Notes under the pieces: generated by a model
The model's database searches: none
What the model was told of the DNA's origin: nothing
What the model saw: only the letters and a program-made list of their open reading frames with translations
Origin: Cinnamomum chago
Lineage: Eukaryota; Streptophyta; Magnoliopsida; Laurales; Lauraceae
DNA: 64,000 nucleotides
Direction: 5' to 3'
Assembly (NCBI GenBank): GCA_038049695.1
Contig: CP142452.1
Coordinates: forward strand, 76,702,501 to 76,766,500
Shown here: positions 12,801-24,330 of the stretch, piece by piece
Layout: each line of letters starts with the position of its first letter
Numbering within the stretch: position 1 is the stretch's first letter
Program-made: the position numbers and the translations under genes

Positions 12801-15800
12801 GAAAATTGTGAGTTAGCACGAGCCTTAGCTTCCATGTCTAGATGCAAAAAATCTTTATCGCATTGGGAAAATGGACATCTCGGACAAGAAAAAAGTGGCC
12901 TATGATGCCCAGATGCAGATATGGATACAGACACTGATACTAAGATCGGGGATACGACTCCTCACTTTTGAAAATCTATGGCACATATACAAATATGGAT
13001 GTCCTAGTTTTTCGCTTTTGAATAAATGTGATTATCATTGTTTTCGTCCTTTTCTATCATTTTTTATGGTGAGTAGTAAAAATATTAAAAGAGCTATATG
13101 AAATAAAGGACTTTATAAGTAGGATATGTTAAACTTGGTCCCTAGAAGTATCGGTGTAGTATCAGGTACTAATATAAGTATTGTATCGGTACGATACGGA
13201 TACGTTGGGCTAGGACAAGTATCCGGGTATCATAGGAGGTGGCATAAGCTGTTCAAACTACCCAATATTGGGGTAGGAGGAGCTATGCATGGTCGTTGGC
13301 CTGTTGTACATTGGGCATGTGAATCCTATGATAGAGAGGCCTTGTTCCGCAGGTGGGGCAGCAGTGATTGTGATCACCTTACACGGAGAGAGAGATAGAT
13401 AGAGAAGCAAAGGAAAAGGCATGAGAAGGACTGATAAGCACAATAATCCAAGGCCATGGTTGGCTCAGCTAGTCATGGCTCTAAAACCATGTGAAAAATT
13501 TATGACTACATTTTGCGAAGTATATGGTTATTATATTAAGAATAGAAAATGGCTATTTATAAGAATACAATGGCTCAAAACAGGAAACATAATCATACCT
13601 CAGTTGGGATATCTAATCATTAATCATATCCCAAATAGGAAATAAGAATACAATGCCTCAAAACAGGAAACATAATCATACCTCAGTTGGGAAATCTAAT
13701 CAGTAATCATATCCCAAATAGAAAAGCTAATCATATCCCTAACATAGTGTAATCCTAATCATTAGGAATAAAAGACCTGATAAACTGTAAATCTAAAATA
13801 ATTTTAATCCTAATCTAATCTGAATTAATCTTTCCAATCCACCTTCTCTATGATATTCTCTATTAATGCTATCGCTTATTGTAAGGAAACGATGAGAGGA
13901 GAGTAAAAGGGGAAATGTGGGTGTGGGAAATAGAAGGTTAGTATTAGGTTTAAGATAGAAAATTAACGATAAAGTTTTTAAATTATGTAGGTTTTGCTTA
14001 ATGGGCTTACAAGGGTTTGACGGCCTTAGATGCCCAATCCCGAATACGGCATGTTTATTAATTGGATCCACTTTCCATGTGGATCCAAGTTTGGCTTGTC
14101 ATACCCAAATTAATGTCAATTCCTGCGTCACTATTGACAAGAATAGTTGAAAACAGATTGGATACTGGCCCGTTGATCTAGCCAAGTCCTTAAGCATATT
14201 GACTTGAAATATTCCTTGACCGGTTCAAGTTCTTCAAAAGGGGTAAAATTGGTGGAAGATTCAGGATCTTGTAGGTGATGTTGGTTGTCATCTATCTCAT
14301 GTTCATTGCCATCACCATAATCAAAGACTTATTCCATTTAGGGGTTGGCTATGTGAGTTCAACTTTTCATCTAATCCCATTGCAAGTCATGCTTCTACCA
14401 TAGAATCTATCATCCCTTTGCTCACTACTACATTCAAGGTCTTCATTACCCTCCCCCTTGAACTTGTAACGCTTAAATTCTCAGTGCAAGTTTTGCTTCT
14501 GATCTTCTAAATATATACTCTTATTATCTCAAATGACGCTCTTCTTTTTCTCCTGTTATAGCTACCAGTAGGTTCCCTCTTATATACTCATTTTAAATCT
14601 ATCCTTTCTAAATGCACATATCCATCCTAGCATACAATCTCAGCTTAATGTAAGGCAATATTCAGCTTTATACAACTATACTCATTTAAAATTTCTCCTT
14701 TCTAAATGCCCATATCCATCCTAGCATACAATATCAGCTTAATGTAACGCAATATTCAGCTTTATACAACAAACAGTTTAACCATCGTTTTACCAAAATG
14801 CCCCTTTCCAAAGTCTATTGATGATCACACAAGTAACATGCATATCTCCACTTTGCCTACTTTTTTCCTCTGCTATTTTCAAACTGAGACCCTCCATTTT
14901 GTTCTACAATTACTCCTAGATTGTAACATCTATGACAGTATGGACAAAGTTGATTTCAGTTGTAATTATTTGTCCTTTTTGCTCTTTGATCCACTGAGTT
15001 TGCGCTCCATATATTCTAGCCTTGATCTTCTAAGTTTCAACTCATTTGAATCAAGAGACTTTCTCAACTGTCTGCCTTTCATATCCTTGCTTCCATGTCT
15101 GACCATGAGTACCGCATCATTTGCAAAAAATATAAACCAAGAAACTTCATCTTTTATATCCATTGTCAAGTTGTTATTAACCAAGGTGAATTAATAGGGG
15201 TTGAAAGCAGGCTTTGGTGTAATCTAACTTCAAATTGGAACTTAATTTTAAGTCCAGCACAATTATCACACTCATTGTTGCCACTTCATAAGTGTCTTGT
15301 ATAATTTCAATATGACTATTAGAGGGTTTCTTTTTCTTTATTGTCTGCAAATCATCTGCCTCTGGTGGTGGCAATTCCTTGCCCGACCTGCCATCCTAAT
15401 TAAACTGGCCCCAATAATTCACGATTCAGTTGAACAATTTTATTTTTGGGTTGGTTTTGGATCGACAATTCCAACCCGATAAATAAAATGGGTGGGGTTT
15501 CGGTTGAGCCCACTATTTTTATTCAACCAGCCAACCAGACCCAAACCTGACCTAAGCCGATAAATTACACTATTGATTGCAAACCCAAGCAGAACTCTTA
15601 ACTGTTAATTTGCATGTGCAAGTTGACCCTTCTAACTTTCAAGTAGGGTTCGGTTTGGCGTTAAACCCGATTGATGGAAGGGTTGGATTTGGGTTGACCC
15701 TGTACATGTTATCTACAATGCCCAACCCCACCTGACCCGACCCACAGCCACCTCTTCTCAACACCCTACATATGTCATCTCTGATTCAATAAAATTATAT

Positions 15801-18800
15801 GTAAAATTTCCAATCCCCCTTTTTTGCTGTATCTTTCCCTTATTCTTCATTTGGGCATTGTTTACTTTTTTTCGTTTTTCGACCTGTTGGGATTAGTTAT
15901 CCATTCAAGGTAAGGTGCATTATGTCTTCATTTTGACATTTGCCCACCTTAGAGAAAATGTATATCCATTTATTTAGAACTTTGACTCTTTACGTATACC
16001 TTGAAACCCAAGCATGCTTTTAGATTAGTTGTTGTGGCCTGTAATGGTGTTCATCTAGAATTGCAGCTCCTCCTTTTTTTTTTTCTTTGTTTCTTGGATG
16101 GTCAATTGCTTTTCTAACATACTGTTTGAATGCTCTGATTCCAGGTAGGCTTAACAGAGTATACAAGGCTCTCAAAAGGATTAGCTGGGGTCCTTTTCAT
16201 TGGCTATGCTGCTTCATTACTATTTCCCTGGATGATTGAATATGTGGCACTTGTTCCAGCAAAGTATGAAATAAAGATATTAAATGAAGATAATAATTAT
16301 TTCATTAGTACCCCAAAATTAGATATAGCATAATTAAAGTACAATCTCATTTTAATTCATCTTTGCTTATCTTTTCCGTGTTGTTTTTGTTGAAGAAATG
16401 CTTTAAATGTATTTTTGAAGGGAACTTATCAAACAGGGTGAGGAGAGTATTGCTAGTTGCGTATTAACTGGAAATCTGCAATCTTTACTTCTTTGTTCTA
16501 TTGTTTTCTTTGAATACACCTTTTTTTTTTTTTTTGATAAGCAGGACTATTCCTTTTGTGTGGAACATCATTACTGCCGGATACATAGAACCATCAATTT
16601 TTGGGGTAATCTTCTAAGTTTCTTATGCATCTATGTTCATGCACATAATAAAAACTTACACGGATTTATGCAGGAATATGAAGAGGAACAATCACATTGG
16701 ATAAATTATAAGCTAGGACTTCAGAGAAAGGCTTTTTGAGTCAAAGGAGTTGAAATTAGCAGAACAAAGATGGAATATATGGAGTGCAATTTTCTTGGAT
16801 TAGAGAGCAGGGAAGAAGAGCTAGTAAAAATTAAAATTTTTGATATTTAGTAGCAACTATGGAACAAAAACAGAGGGTTTGCATTGAATATTGCAAATAG
16901 GATTAGCTCGGGATACCAAAGTGGAGGCTGGAGACAAGCTACTGGAGTCTTGAACGATTGTTGAATGGCATTTCAGTAAAAAAAGGCATTGTTATAAGAT
17001 CCTAGTTAGACTTGCTTTGTCATAAATAATTATGATTTCTAAAATTCCTCCTTTTTTATAATGAATTTGACTGCGAAAATTGTATGCTTTGGTCGTAAAT
17101 GGCATGCTGTACATTTGACTCTTCAGCCACCAAACAACTATGGCCTAGTCGCAGTTGCCAAGATATCTAGAAAGGATCTTGTTGCTTGTTACCTTACCTA
17201 TTTTGTACTCTGTCAGAAACATGTTTCGTACAAAGTAGAAGCAGCTTGATGTATAGTGCTGCTGCTCTGTGGGCTATAGCTAGACTCAAACTTCTTTGGA
17301 TTATGGAAATGAATGTAAGGAAAAATGTAATTTCTTTGAACTCTTAAACCGTCATTATGATCTAAACCTTATCCCTTTTATTTGAATTTGGCTTTGAGAG
17401 TACTACTTGCCCTATTTTTCTATTAAATAAAAAAATAGCTTTAAGAGATTTGTATTAGCTTTTCTTTTGACCACATATCCATGGTTTATGGTTTGTTATA
17501 TGCACAAGCACTAATTTTCTTGCATCTGAAACTTCTATTGATGAAGTGTTTCTTTTCTTTTTTTATCTCTTTTTCTTTTTTAAATTTTGCATTTCATACT
17601 ATTGGCATCTATTGATTAAAATAACAGAGTTCAAATTATTTTCTTTTGCAGTTGATTGTGAACATACTCGGTCTTCTGTTTAGTGCCAAGTTACTAGAGC
17701 CAATATGGACCTCTAGGGAATTCTTGAAGTTTATCATCTTCGTAAACTCCTTCACCTTGGTGGGGGTGTATATCACTGCAATCACTTGTTATTATATAAC
17801 AAAGCAAGAAAAGTTTTTGTGAGTATTCTGTGTTCTTCCTGTTTCTGATTAAATTCCCATCACAAGGGAACCCTTGCTCTCTCTTTTTTTTTTCCGAAAT
17901 AATTTCTTTGGAACTTATTTCATTTTAACACTTGAGAAAAACCTACAAGTCCAACCTCATGTAGCCTGCATCTGGACACCTTATAGAATTTCATGCATGA
18001 TCTTTGTATTTGCTTAGGGAATTAGTATGATATTGTGTTGCCCATGGGATCAACCCACCTGAACCTAGCCCAAACCAGGTCCAGCTCATATGGGCAGGCC
18101 CCAAAAGTGTCACCCAGACCTGTCAACCAAATCCCAGCAGATTGCTGGTCCCACGGGTGTCCTACATGCACCCCATAGTCCCATTTAGGCAGGACATCCA
18201 AAACTATATGTATTCAAGGCTATTCCAAGTTTCCTTTTCCTTCTGGATGTCTCTTGCCTGTTTCAGCTGAAGCAGGATTCTTTAGTTAAGAAGTTGCAAT
18301 GGATAAAGTGGGATTAAAGATTAGCTTCAATTGGTTAACATTTGGAGCCCATTAATGCAAAAAAAAAAAAAGGAGTCATGCGCATGATGTAATTTATGGA
18401 TGGAGTTCCAATCCTCTTTGAGTAGATTTCGGTCTTGTTTCGAGTTGCAGTCAGAATCCTATATTTGGGAGATTATCAAGATGAAGATATGATTAAGAGA
18501 CCTGCTTCCAAGCATAACAAGTCGGGTCCACAACCGCTAGAAAATTGAAAATTCCAAGACTACCTAAATCTTGCGCCGGATCTTATTTTGGGAGTTATTT
18601 GATTGGACAGTATTACCTTATGAGATTGTAATAGGATTCCAATACTTAAGGATTTATTCCAATAATAGGGTTCCAATTCTTCGACTGTGTCAACCTTCTG
18701 TCCATGTCTGGAACCAAGACATTCTTGTCCATGTTAATGTTGAAACTTAAGATTTTAAACTAATTAGCCCTAGACATGCCCTTATTCTTGCTGGATAAGT

Positions 18801-21528
18801 TTATCTTCCTGACAGTTTTATTTTAACTCTTTTTTTATTGTTAGTTTTATTTTAACTCTAGTGCTGTCTGCTTGCAGATACACTAGGCTTTCTGGATTTC
18901 ATGGGGTGTTATCTGGATTTATGGTGGGAGCAAAACAAACTACGGCAGATCAGGAGATACTAGCACTTGGTGGCTTCAACATGAGAGCAGAGGTCTGCAC
19001 TCTGTACAGAGACTGAGATCCTTAATTTTTATTTTTATTTTGTTAATATTGATTTTGATCTTGTAGGTCCACCTAGATTCAAGATCACTGACCTTTTTGC
19101 TTTGCCTTCTTCATTTATCATGTGTGTTTTATTCAGTGGCTGCCGTCTCTCCTGGTATTTATGTCTGTTATTATAAGCTTTGTCACGCCAGAAGCAGTGT
19201 CATACTTGCCATTTGTGATATTTGGAACTTATGGGGGCTGGCTTTATCTACGGTACCTTCTAAGGAACACGGAAACCAATTTAAATGGAGACCCCAAAGA
19301 TGAATTTGCTTTCTCTACATTCTTCCCAGGATTCATTAGGTATTTTTTTATGAACTTTTTTGTTGTGCTTGATATCTGCTGTTAACAAAGGACTGTTTTT
19401 CTTTTCCTTTTTATGTGGAGGCAAAATGTTCAATGACACTGAAGTGGACTTACAATAAAAATAAAAAGTACCTTTGTTTCATATTACATCTTGATCATAG
19501 GAAAAGAAAAACAAGAACAGGATAACAAAAAGGGTGACTCCTATCTAATACAAAATGCCATGATATTCTTACCTTTCCTACCATGTATGCCCATTGATGA
19601 TCATTGATCATTTGTTGGTCCATCATAGATGGCTTGATAAAAGAAAAGGACCAATTAATTATTGGTGAATTGCTTGTAAAATGGCCCAATAGTTTTAACT
19701 TCCAAATTGTAGGCTCTATTAGATGCTGACTGGATTATTGGATTTTTCGCTGTAATCATCTATGGTGGCCCTCTGGATGAGTAGTTCTGATCATTTTTTT
19801 TTTCCTTGAGGTTGACCCACTTTGTATAAGATATTTCAGTCTATACTGGGCTAGTTTTTACTGCCGGTCCCAAGCCCACATTGATAAAGGAGGGTTGCAT
19901 TAGGTAGGTTAACATCAAGCGTAAAATTTTGTCACGGCCCAAACATGAATTCTGAGATAGATCATAATGGAGAAATAGAATTCATGTAGCCGACTCCAAC
20001 ATAGTTGAGACAAAGCCTTGATGATGATGATGGTTATATTTCAAGTAAAACCACTTTTTTTTTTGGGTTTTCTCCCTTTTGTACTGTGATGCGCCTTTCT
20101 TTTTAATAGAGTTTTACTATTACTTTGAAAAAAAAAAAAAAAGATTTAACATCTACTTATCTATTCTTTGCTTCCATCATTTTTCTCCTTGTAAAAGTCT
20201 ACTTGGATCCAAGGGTCCTCCCTGGGGACCGGGCCAGAATCCGGTCCCCAGGTCGGGCCAGGTAGCAGGATTGTTTCTCCTTTCCTTTTCTTATGATCTT
20301 TTTTTTTTAATTTACTTTACAGAGCTTTTTGGTGGTTCTTTGTGATCGTTTTAGGATATTAAAATTAAAAGGATAGCATGCCATTTACCTTATTCTTCCA
20401 CAGACCAGTTGTTGATTTTATTGCTTCAATCCTCCACAAATTGCTATGTGGAAAGAGAACTATACCCGGGCGAGTAGATGGTGACCATGTCTCAGACAGC
20501 ATATCCATGCTCGGCTTTGACACTGCTGAATCATCTATAAGGTGATCTCTTTAATGTTCCAACTCCATTTTTTTCTTTTCATTTAATCAGTGAAAGAAAC
20601 TTTATTTTATTGTGAGTAGAAAACCGAAGACGAGCAGCGTAAATAACAGCACTGTGGTCTGTACTGCCCTATACTTCAGCAAAAAGATACAAAAACAAAT
20701 GAAAATTCAAACAACTACTCCAAAGGCCCGATATACATAGATTCCCTATCAACCCTTGTTTTGCTAGTAAGTCTATGATGGGGAACTTATCTAATGAAGC
20801 CGCCCTTATGTTTCCTTGTTCATAATTTTATCCTTTCTTGTAACTGCAATCATCCATCTCAGTATGCGCATGTCAGCCACTTGTACTTTAGCTTCATTTT
20901 CTTTCTATTGCCACTTGTACTTCAGCTTCATTTCCTTTCTATGTTGCTTGATGATCATCTTTTGCACCAAGGCATGTTTAATGTGTAATACACCATATAC
21001 CAACGTAAAAGCTTAAGCTCATAGGTGGAAGGCCCAAACAGGTATTATAGGTATTATATGAAGCCTTGTCAAGGGCATTACTTAGGTGATATGGGATGTG
21101 GGGCTTTACTCTACCAACACTCCCACTCACGTGCAGGCCCAACAGATTTCGTAGACGGGCCTGTCACGTGGGCTACACAAGAATAACGGGATCGGAACCC
21201 GCTCTGATACCATGTAATAAACCATATACCAACCTAAAAGCTTAAGCCAAACATGTATTATATGAAGTCTTGCCAAGGGCATTACTTAGGTGATATGGGA
21301 TGTATGGCTTTACTTTACCTACATAATGGCCTCTTAGAAAAATGCCCTTTAATCAAAGGTTCTGTTATGATATTATCCACCATTGTTAAGCTAAAATGGT
21401 AAATGATTTTAAATGAACTGTAGTGCCAGAGAAGTTACTGGATGATTCTACACCGCTGGTTTTCTTTTTTCTTTTTCTTTTTTTTGCTTCTTTTTTTTAG
21501 GGATTTGCAAGACCCTCCGTGTCACTGA
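9810..21528 (+). CDS. TMEM115-like (rhomboid-related) Golgi membrane protein
   Basis: Exons by splice sites and phase: 9810-9827, 16145-16263, 16545-16605, 17652-17818, 18878-18992, 19137-19339, 20404-20541, 21501-21528 (849 nt, 282 aa). The product matches the plant family related to human TMEM115, a multipass Golgi protein linked to retrograde transport. Hallmarks seen are GLTEYTRLSKGLAG, TIPFVWNIITAGYIEPSIFG, LLEPIWTSREFLKF, GFHGVLSGFMVGAKQ, FGTYGGWLYLRYL and GDPKDEFAFSTFFP. Several hydrophobic segments fit four to six membrane spans. The rhomboid catalytic GxSG is replaced by GVLSG without the usual Ser/His pair, so protease activity is unlikely. Exons 2-7 are secure. Exon 1 (MSTLST, then GTAAGT) is in phase but is separated by a 6.3-kb intron. 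Exon 8 has a strong polypyrimidine-AG yet encodes only RDLQDPPCH, not the RRRERGARALEERL tail usual in this family. The true 3' end is therefore uncertain. Confidence 0.82.
10587..10711 (-). mobile_element. 5'-truncated tRNA-derived SINE
   Basis: Minus-strand copy of the family seen complete at 43996-44215. The two share the body words GGGGCCACAGG, TTTACCC and GGGATTAGTC(C/T)AGCCCAAAG and end in an A-tail (T-run at 10587-10595 on plus). The box-B word GGGTTCGAAATTG survives; box A is missing. It lies in intron 1 of the TMEM115-like gene. Confidence 0.65.
11009..11262 (+). mobile_element. Decayed miniature LTR retrotransposon (TRIM)
   Basis: Two similar repeats of about 75-82 bp (11009-11090 and 11188-11262) both contain GACCCTTT(C/G)ATATACATT and AGCTTTTGGTGT. 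The first is followed at once by TGGTATTATGTG, a mutated primer-binding site for initiator tRNA-Met. The interior is only about 97 bp. No target duplication remains. It shares sequence with 22003-22150 and 59843-60103, so this is one family. Confidence 0.6.
11790..13865 (-). mobile_element. Non-autonomous LTR element with diverged LTR-like ends
   Basis: Segments about 11790-12055 and 13490-13865 are diverged copies. Both contain TGTGAAAAATTTA, TTTATAAGAATA, GGAAACATAATCATAC, AATCCTAATCATA, CCTAATCTAATC and GATATTCTCTATTA or a close form in the same order. GGCTCTAAAACCAT at 13478-13491 reads on the minus strand as a degenerate initiator-Met primer-binding site abutting the right copy. The interior of about 1.4 kb has no gag or pol frame. 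The right copy carries an internal 83-bp tandem duplication (from 13563 and 13646). It lies in intron 1 of the TMEM115-like gene. Confidence 0.5.
14603..14790. repeat. 94-bp tandem duplication
   Basis: CCTTTCTAAATGC starts at 14603 and again at 14697. Both copies continue through CATATCCATCCTAGCATACA and TATTCAGCTTTATACAAC with few differences. It lies in intron 1 of the TMEM115-like gene, with no coding potential seen. Confidence 0.85.
19950..20036 (+). mobile_element. 3' end of an RTE-type LINE (truncated)
   Basis: The segment reads, with one stop, D-R-S-stop-W-R-N-R-I-H-V-A-D-S-N-I-V-E-T and ends in TGATGATGATG. This matches the C-terminus and tail of the better copy at 60321-60525. It lies in intron 6 of the TMEM115-like gene. 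Confidence 0.65.
20984..21323 (-). mobile_element. Complete TRIM (miniature LTR retrotransposon), TSD TAATG
   Basis: Two LTRs (20984-21119, 136 bp; 21213-21323, 111 bp) start TGTAATA and end ACA on plus, so both have TG...CA termini. GCTCTGATACCA at 21201-21212 is, on the minus strand, TGGTATCAGAGC, the classic primer-binding site for initiator tRNA-Met, abutting the LTR. The purine-rich word GTGAGTGGGAG lies before the other LTR. TAATG flanks both ends exactly (20979-20983 and 21324-21328). Total 340 bp with a 93-bp interior and no coding capacity. It sits in the last intron of the TMEM115-like gene as modelled. Confidence 0.88.
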
Positions 21529-21634
21529 TGAGAGTGATTACTGATCTACATTCATCAGGCAGGCAGCACAGGAGATAAATAAATGGATGCAAAGAGAATT
21601 TTCAACCATGCACATCAAACATACATGTTCAGCC

Positions 21635-21886
21635 TGTCAAGTCCTACCAGCAAATACGCTCCAAAAGCGTTAGGAAGGGGAAGACTAATCTATGTAACAC
21701 CCTCCACGGGATGCCGTTCAAATTCGCATCCCACACGTGCCTACCAACACGACCTTGGGGAACAATGCCTTTCCTGGGGTTCAAACTTTGAGACCTGACT
21801 TGGCTCTCATACCATGTCAAGTCCGACTACCCAATACACCCCAAAAACTTAAGCTATTTGGAAGCGAGAGACTAATCTACTTAACA
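21635..21886 (-). mobile_element. Complete ultra-short TRIM, TSD CAGCC
   Basis: LTRs at 21635-21699 (65 bp) and 21815-21886 (72 bp) share TGTCAAGTCC at the start, CGAGAGACTAATCTA or a close form near the end, and AACA at the end. TGGCTCTCATACCA at 21801-21814 reads on minus as TGGTATGAGAGCCA, a near-perfect initiator-Met primer-binding site abutting the LTR. CAGCC flanks both ends exactly (21630-21634 and 21887-21891). Total 252 bp. It lies about 100 bp past the modelled stop codon of the TMEM115-like gene. Confidence 0.85.
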
Positions 21887-22002
21887 CAGCCCACTCTTGA
21901 ACGTACTTTCCTATTTTTGGGATTTATGTGGCCCGACTGGTTTTCAGGCAAGTTCGTCCAATGAGTAGATCTTGGATGTGTTGTGGCAGGTAGTATGTGG
22001 TT

Positions 22003-22150
22003 CATGTTAATAACCAGAGAAACACCAAAAGCTGGAGCTTTTAGTGAACGACAGAACAATGTATATCAAAGGGTCTTGACGGCCCCCCTCATGTGTGGGA
22101 TTCCGCATGTGGACAGAAACACACCAAACAACCATACCAGTACAGAAAGA
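22003..22150 (-). mobile_element. Partial TRIM, same family as 11009-11262
   Basis: On the minus strand it carries TTTCTGTCCACATG, CCACACATGAGGGGGG, GACCCTTTGATATACATTG and AGCTTTTGGTGT in the order seen at 11009-11262. It represents the interior plus the 3' LTR; the 5' LTR is gone. Confidence 0.6.
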
Positions 22151-22778
22151 CGTCGACCCCCCCACTCAAGCCCTGAGATTTTGATTTGAGCTCATCCTGA
22201 GATTTTAATTTAAGCCTAGAAAAACAGCTGACTCTGATAAATTTAAAGCATTTCTGCAGTCCATTTATCTTTAGAGTGAGTCTACAAGCAACTCATTCGC
22301 CACCTTGGGAGATTCATTTATCTTCAAAATCCGAAGGATAAGGGGAAAAAAAAGCAGCCCTATATTTCTTTTGCTGCAGGTTTTTTCCCTTATTTTTTCA
22401 AGGATACTTGGTGCACAGTGTCAGGCCTTTTTCTTGTCAATAGCAAAATGTGGAAACTATTACATGCATCCTTTTTTCTGGTTTTGTATCCAAATAGAAC
22501 AAATATCATTGTAGGACATTGATGTTTATATCATCTCATTGAGTCCATTAGCTTGCAGGACAACTGAACTTTGTTATCTTATAATAACAAAATGCAGGAT
22601 TATTAGCTCCATTGTCTTTTTGAGGCCCCTTTCTTCTCTCCCTTATTCTGTTTTCTTTTTTCTTCAGAGACATCCCATGAAGAAAAACAACCCGAGGACC
22701 TCATCTTTTTAACCTTTTCGTGACTTCTATCCTGAAGCTGATTTATATGAGCTTGTTTCTTCACACTGGATTTCTTGT

Positions 22779-23060
22779 ATAGCATGTAATGCCATAGGCA
22801 TACATGAGTTTTTTCTTCAGCAGGGATTGGATAGCACAATATAGCATGTAATGCCATAGGTGTACATGAGTTTTTTCTTCAGCAGGGATTGGATAAGCAC
22901 AATGAATGCTCTTGGCATGCAATGCCATAGGTGTGCATGAGGTTTTTTCTTCAGCAGGGATTGGATAGCACAATGAATGCTCTTGGATATCATTAATTTT
23001 TCACATGATATCAGAGCCATATATGGTATCAATCTTTCAGTTAGGCCAGCCATGAGTCTC
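22779..23060 (+). mobile_element. Copia-like LTR end with internal 62/72-bp tandem repeats and PBS
   Basis: Three tandem units (from about 22779, 22841 and 22913) share GCATG(T/C)AATGCCATAGG and TTTTTTCTTCAGCAGGGATT. They end just before TCACATGATATCAGAGCC (primer-binding site at 23006-23018), the usual junction of a Ty1/copia LTR and its leader. The following ATG with a Ser/Thr-rich short frame (23053 on) looks like the start of a lost gag. No pol domain follows. Confidence 0.6.
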
Positions 23061-23167
23061 ACAAGTTCTTCCCCTCCATTTTTTTTGTTCTTATCCCTCT
23101 TATTCTCTAGCACAGCCTTCCAAGAATACTGCGTGGGACACAAATCTCCACTTTCATTATTCCCACA

Positions 23168-23508
23168 GGACAGGTTGGGCCGGGCCAAGCTAAGGTAAAT
23201 CTAGGCCTGGTCTGAATTTAGAAAATAGGCCGCAAATATCACGTCCAAGCCCGCCCCTCTAGTCAATTGAGACAGGCAGGCTGAACTGACCTTTTTATCC
23301 ATTCGTTTCTATGAGCCCTCTAACAATGGTTTGGACAAATTATCACTAAATTACAACCACTCTCCACGGGCTGGGCTTCGGGCTTTCTACCACTTAATGC
23401 AAGCCCGTCCCAAATATTAAATGGGCCCAAATTATATATTCAAGCTCAGCCCAAAGAGAGCTGGACCTCAATCGGGCTCAGGCTGGCCTCACCCATGAGC
23501 ACCCCTCG
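23168..23508. mobile_element. hAT-type MITE rich in GGGCC words
   Basis: Begins GTTGGGCCGGGCC and ends CTCACCCATGAGCACCCC. The interior is dense in GGCCC and GGGCT words. Similar termini (AGGGTGCTCATG...GGGCC) appear near 35194-35350. Ends and target duplication are not resolved. Confidence 0.4.
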
Positions 23509-24330
23509 TCTCTGCTGCTAGAAACTTTAGCACCCAGCTTGGCATGGGAAGAGCGGCAAATGTCGATATCTAATTTGATCCTTGGAGCTTCTTTCATCTG
23601 CTTGTCCATTCCAGGCCCATCCCTTTTCATTCTCATCACAGCATCCATGCTGCAGAGAGCACAAGGGAGAGTCTGTTATTTCCTGTTCAGTTACAAAGAG
23701 TAAAACTACGTTCTCTCTGTGCCCCGATTATCACTGACAATTTTAAACACAAATAAAAGCTACTGAGCAGCCTGAAATCATCCTCTATTTATAACAATGT
23801 TCAAAAGGCTAACTTTCTGCACATGTTATCAATAAAAAGAAAATAATACTCTTTTGAAGTCTTTACATAGTGGGCACTTGTGATCAATGCAATCTCTTCA
23901 CACCTACAAGTCTACAAACGATGAATCAGCATTGGTCCCCATTTTGGTCCTGATCCAAGCATTGTTTACTGATTTATTCACAAATTGTTGACTCAGTGTA
24001 AGCTATTAAACTTCTAAGGTTCTTCGTTAGTAGAAAATTCAGTAACTTGATAACCTAGGAATTATTTCTGTAATTTTTAGTTGTCCGTGCCAAATCTTTC
24101 CACCTTCAACCCTCCTAGGTGGTCATCCATCAGTGGGCCCCACATGGTGGGCCTTTTGATGTTCTCAATCTCAGTCTCCATGGTTAAATTTTCTAATGAG
24201 ACCCACCATAGATGGGTCACATGCAGAAATCTATACTGACTAGACAATCACGATCAATGCTAGTGGACATAGGTATTGATGGGGTAGCGTTCTCTTTATT
24301 TAATAATTTAGAACAACATCTAGCAAGAAA

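Noticed and set aside
17652-18992. Rhomboid protease activity of the TMEM115-like protein
   Set aside because: The catalytic Ser motif GxSG with its partner His is not conserved in the expected helices, so it is treated as an inactive relative.
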